A stretch of DNA of 7,156 nucleotides from the NCBI GenBank assembly GCA_016763815.1, contig JAESTB010000327.1, forward strand, positions 1-7,156, given 5' to 3'. A program made the translations under genes and the position numbers. The DNA is from Arenicella sp. (lineage in GTDB: Bacteria; Pseudomonadota; Gammaproteobacteria; Arenicellales; Arenicellaceae). The stretch's first letter is position 1. Each line of letters opens with the position of its first letter. Positions 4,681 to 7,156 of the stretch are shown piece by piece. The notes beneath the pieces were generated by a model that was not told the DNA's origin, made no database searches, and was given only the letters and a program-made list of their open reading frames with translations.

Positions 4681-7156
4681 TCGACACTCCCAGCTCAATG
4701 GCTATTTTCGCTAGTTTGTTTTCACTATTGCTGCTGTTGCTGTTACGGGCATTGCTCCAAGTGAGGTCTTTCTTAATTGTTACTGACGATTCAGGGGCAA
4801 TCCACGGAGTGCCTGGTAAGCCGACGCTGTAGCCTAAACAGCCATCTGTAATCGACGCGTTTATGATTACTTCGAAGCAGACCTTTGTGTCAGGTAGTGA
4901 AAGTAAAACACCATCGCCGTCAAGCAGCTCGAGGGTTTCTGCGTCGTCGAGTGAGATCTCGACAAATGCCGTGGCGGTTAATTCATTTATCGCTGGCGAA
5001 CGTGCGCTCAGCTCATCACTGCCAAAAATTCGGTAAAGTGGTAGCAAACGCCAATGGCCTTGTTCCGCCTTGAATGCCTTAGTTATTTCATCGGCAGGTA
5101 TTTCATATCCATCAGCGTCTCCAGAGCTGGCCGATGAGGTTTCAAATAGTCGTTTGCCTGGCGTGCCTCCCTTTAATGCGCCACCCGCTTCAGCTTGAAA
5201 CTTATGCACCGATTGATTGGAGTTCCAGCCGGGAGCCCATACGAAGGGAGTAAGCGCACTGGGCTGTTTGCTATTGATGCCTTCCATTGAATAAGAGAAG
5301 GGAGTGTCGTTGTCAATTGTCTGTTGAGGTTCGTGCACCGATATATCTGCTCGCATAGCCGTGCGGCCGCTATTGCGATGAGTTTGTCGGGCAACTTTCA
5401 TGCCGCGATATCGATAGTCACCGTGCGGGCTTGCTTCCACGATACCCGCTAAAACAGCAAAGTCATCGGCACAACTATCGGTTACATTATCGAATTCAGT
5501 AAAATTTTCGAAACCTTTTAAGCCGATGGACTGGCCAAGCTGAGTTAGCCAGCGCCAGCATGATTGGCGTTGTTCAGCGGGTTGGTAAACAGGGTAGAAC
5601 CGTTGAGCTCTTGCTTCACTGCTAATCAGTGTGCCTTCGGCCTCTGCGAACGAAGACGACGGTAACGCTAGAGCAGATTGAGCCAAGGTTTCGGTATCGA
5701 TACAATCGAGTACCACTAGCTTGTTTATATTACTAAAAAGCGTTTCTATTTGCTGACGCGGAGCGCGACGAAATAAATCGTTTTCAGCAACCAATAAGGT
5801 TTCAATTTGACCTTTACTTGCGCGCTCACAAAGTTCATTAAGCGACGGTTCTGAACCATCTTGCATTAGTGACGCGCCTAAGGTGTTTGCTTCATTTAAG
5901 CAGTAGCTCAGCATGCCGTATGAATTATCCAATGCCCGGTTAATCGCGGCGGCGGCTTTTATTACAGATTGGTTTTGGCAGCCGGTTCCAGAGACTATTA
6001 GCGGCTTGGTTGCTGAGCTTAAATCGCTAGCAATGGATTTAATTAGTTGTTTTTCAGCCGGATTAAAACCATCTATAGCATCACTCGATGAATCAAGCTC
6101 GGCCGCGATCGCAAAGCCAAACCTAGCAATATCTGAGGCGCTCATGGTAATGGTTTGTTTGGCGACGTCATCGAGACGCGTATCGGCCATAGAAATTATA
6201 TAAAGCGGGCTTAAACGGTCTTGCGCTAGCACTCGCACCGCCTCGTCTTGCCATTGCGCGATACGCATATCGGCTGCCATTTTCTTAGCTAAATTGCGCA
6301 CCGACTGGCGTAATGATAAGGCCAGTCTTGGGGCTGTATTGGTAACGTCTTCGCCTAAAACTAGAACCGCATCAGCAGATTCGATTTGCCGCAGCGATGG
6401 CGTGTTTACCGAATTGAGTTGCATTATCGAGCTGATTTCTTTGACCAGTAATGCTTCATGGTCGCCAATGCCACTGTTGAAATTGGTGCCGCCAACAACT
6501 CGTCTTAATAAATAGTTAGTTTCAATCGATGCTCGTGGGGAACCAATTGCCGCAATGCTGTCACTATTGGAGCAAAAGCTGGCTAGGGTATCGATCGCGA
6601 GCTGGCTTTCAATTGCGTTATATCGACCGTCGTCTGCACGTAAACCTGCAAATTTAGCTCGTTTTTTGTCGTTCGTATAGGCGCCGCCGTAGCGACCTCG
6701 ATCACATAAGAAATAGCCGTTAACGTCGTTGTTAAATCGGTTGTGTATACGCTTTAACTTGCCATAGCGTTCGCCAGGGGATGTGTTGCAGCCTAATGCG
6801 CAGCCGGTACAGATCGATGGCGCTGATTGCAAATCCCACTTGCGGGTGTAGTCGTTGACCAATGGTTTGTCGGTGAAGACACCCGTCGGCCATACCTCGA
6901 CTAAGTTGCCAGCGAATTCGCTTTCAAGTATGCCATCTTGTTGTCGGCCGAAATAGACGTGGTCGTGCGCACCTTGTGCCGCCAGATCGGTGCCGCCAGC
7001 GTAGTCATTGTAGAAACGCGTGCATCGATAGCAGCTTATACAACGGTTCATCTCATGATTGATCAGTGGGCCGAGGTATTGATTATTGTGGGTGTTTTTT
7101 TTGCCCCTATAACGTCGATTTCGATGCCCAACCATGACCGTCATATCTTGTAAATG
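4673..7156 (-). CDS. nuoG: NADH-quinone oxidoreductase subunit G (NuoG), 5' end outside window, N4 ligand Cys replaced by Trp
   Basis: NuoG is the large iron-sulfur subunit of the peripheral arm; it relays electrons from NuoF/NuoE toward NuoI. The frame is open to the window edge: codons HLQD precede the Met at 7144. In E. coli NuoG, HLQDMTVM lies about 115 residues into the protein, directly after the last N5-cluster cysteine. So 7144 is internal, and the [2Fe-2S] domain and N5 ligands lie outside. Numbering from that Met: Cys35, 38 and 41 (NRCISCYRC) are three ligands of cluster N4, but the fourth, in VEVWPTG, is Trp85 instead of Cys. Cys112, 115, 119 and 147 (ICTGCALGC, FLCDRG) form a complete N7 site. 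After that comes a divergent molybdopterin-oxidoreductase-like domain without cofactor ligands, with DAVLVLGEDVTNTAPRLALS and a C-terminal barrel-like part. It ends in a Ser/Asn-rich tail at TGA 4675-4673. Confidence 0.95.
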   Translation of the reverse strand, partial: HLQDMTVMVGHRNRRYRGKKNTHNNQYLGPLINHEMNRCISCYRCTRFYNDYAGGTDLAAQGAHDHVYFGRQQDGILESEFAGNLVEVWPTGVFTDKPLVNDYTRKWDLQSAPSICTGCALGCNTSPGERYGKLKRIHNRFNNDVNGYFLCDRGRYGGAYTNDKKRAKFAGLRADDGRYNAIESQLAIDTLASFCSNSDSIAAIGSPRASIETNYLLRRVVGGTNFNSGIGDHEALLVKEISSIMQLNSVNTPSLRQIESADAVLVLGEDVTNTAPRLALSLRQSVRNLAKKMAADMRIAQWQDEAVRVLAQDRLSPLYIISMADTRLDDVAKQTITMSASDIARFGFAIAAELDSSSDAIDGFNPAEKQLIKSIASDLSSATKPLIVSGTGCQNQSVIKAAAAINRALDNSYGMLSYCLNEANTLGASLMQDGSEPSLNELCERASKGQIETLLVAENDLFRRAPRQQIETLFSNINKLVVLDCIDTETLAQSALALPSSSFAEAEGTLISSEARAQRFYPVYQPAEQRQSCWRWLTQLGQSIGLKGFENFTEFDNVTDSCADDFAVLAGIVEASPHGDYRYRGMKVARQTHRNSGRTAMRADISVHEPQQTIDNDTPFSYSMEGINSKQPSALTPFVWAPGWNSNQSVHKFQAEAGGALKGGTPGKRLFETSSASSGDADGYEIPADEITKAFKAEQGHWRLLPLYRIFGSDELSARSPAINELTATAFVEISLDDAETLELLDGDGVLLSLPDTKVCFEVIINASITDGCLGYSVGLPGTPWIAPESSVTIKKDLTWSNARNSNSSNSENKLAKIAIELGVSNV
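4687..4691 (-). promoter_or_regulatory. Ribosome binding site deciding the nuoH start
   Basis: GGGAG on the minus strand lies 6 bases before the ATG at 4680, within the last codons of nuoG. It supports that ATG over the in-frame TTG at 4698, which lies upstream of this site. Confidence 0.8.
4726..4745 (-). repeat. Short CAG/CAA-type low-complexity tract in the nuoG 3' end
   Basis: The minus strand reads as an imperfect run of AAC, AGC and CAG-like triplets. It encodes NSNSSNS near the NuoG C-terminus, within the polar stretch NARNSNSSNSENK. It is probably a tolerated linker or a small slippage-derived insertion; no function is implied. Confidence 0.5.

Noticed and set aside
4681..4698. Longer nuoH starting at TTG 4698
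   Set aside because: The extra six residues cover the GGGAG ribosome binding site of the ATG at 4680, and the ATG start gives the standard NuoH N-terminus.
5913..6203. 96-codon plus-strand open frame opposite nuoG
   Set aside because: Antisense to a continuous nuoG frame, with no recognisable domain.
7142..7144. ATG at 7144 as the true start of NuoG
   Set aside because: The frame continues upstream as HLQD to the window edge, matching the internal HLQDMTVM sequence of E. coli NuoG, so the gene begins outside the window.
1..7156. A hidden novel system (defence, mobile or regulatory element)
   Set aside because: Nearly every base is accounted for by seven contiguous nuo genes, and I saw no direct repeats, terminal inverted repeats or foreign genes.

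Overview
The window is an internal slice of a respiratory complex I (NADH:ubiquinone oxidoreductase, NDH-1) operon, read entirely on the minus strand. In transcription order, from high to low coordinates, it carries nuoG (5' end outside the window), nuoH, nuoI, nuoJ, nuoK, nuoL and the start of nuoM (3' end outside the window). Gene order, subunit lengths and many motifs match the Escherichia coli-type nuo operon closely, which points to a gammaproteobacterium. The GC content looks roughly balanced by eye (not counted). I cannot name the genus. There are no RNA genes, mobile elements, CRISPR arrays, promoters or terminators that I can support, and no non-coding stretch longer than a few bases.

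Layout: 7156-4673 encodes most of NuoG, the iron-sulfur subunit of the peripheral arm. 4680-3712 encodes NuoH, the membrane subunit that helps form the quinone site. 3710-3171 encodes NuoI, which carries two [4Fe-4S] clusters. 3171-2617 and 2617-2303 encode the small membrane subunits NuoJ and NuoK. 2303-445 encodes NuoL, the distal antiporter-like proton channel with the long lateral helix. 445-1 encodes the first 148 residues of NuoM. The genes are packed end to end: I/J, J/K, K/L and L/M each share one base in a TAATG stop/start, G/H overlap by 8 bases, and H/I are one base apart. This implies one transcript with translational coupling. Electrons from NADH would pass through the NuoG and NuoI clusters to quinone at the NuoH interface. 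Proton movement would occur through NuoH, J, K, L and M.

Two departures from a normal operon stand out. First, nuoL is split by a one-base deletion (-1) near position 1075. The N-terminal reading frame runs to a stop at 981, while the C-terminal half continues in another frame to the normal stop at 445. Second, in NuoG the fourth cysteine expected to bind iron-sulfur cluster N4 is a tryptophan (TGG, 6892-6890). Either could be a sequencing or assembly error. If both are real, this copy of complex I is damaged. I do not see a novel biological system here; the window is otherwise a standard core-metabolism operon.
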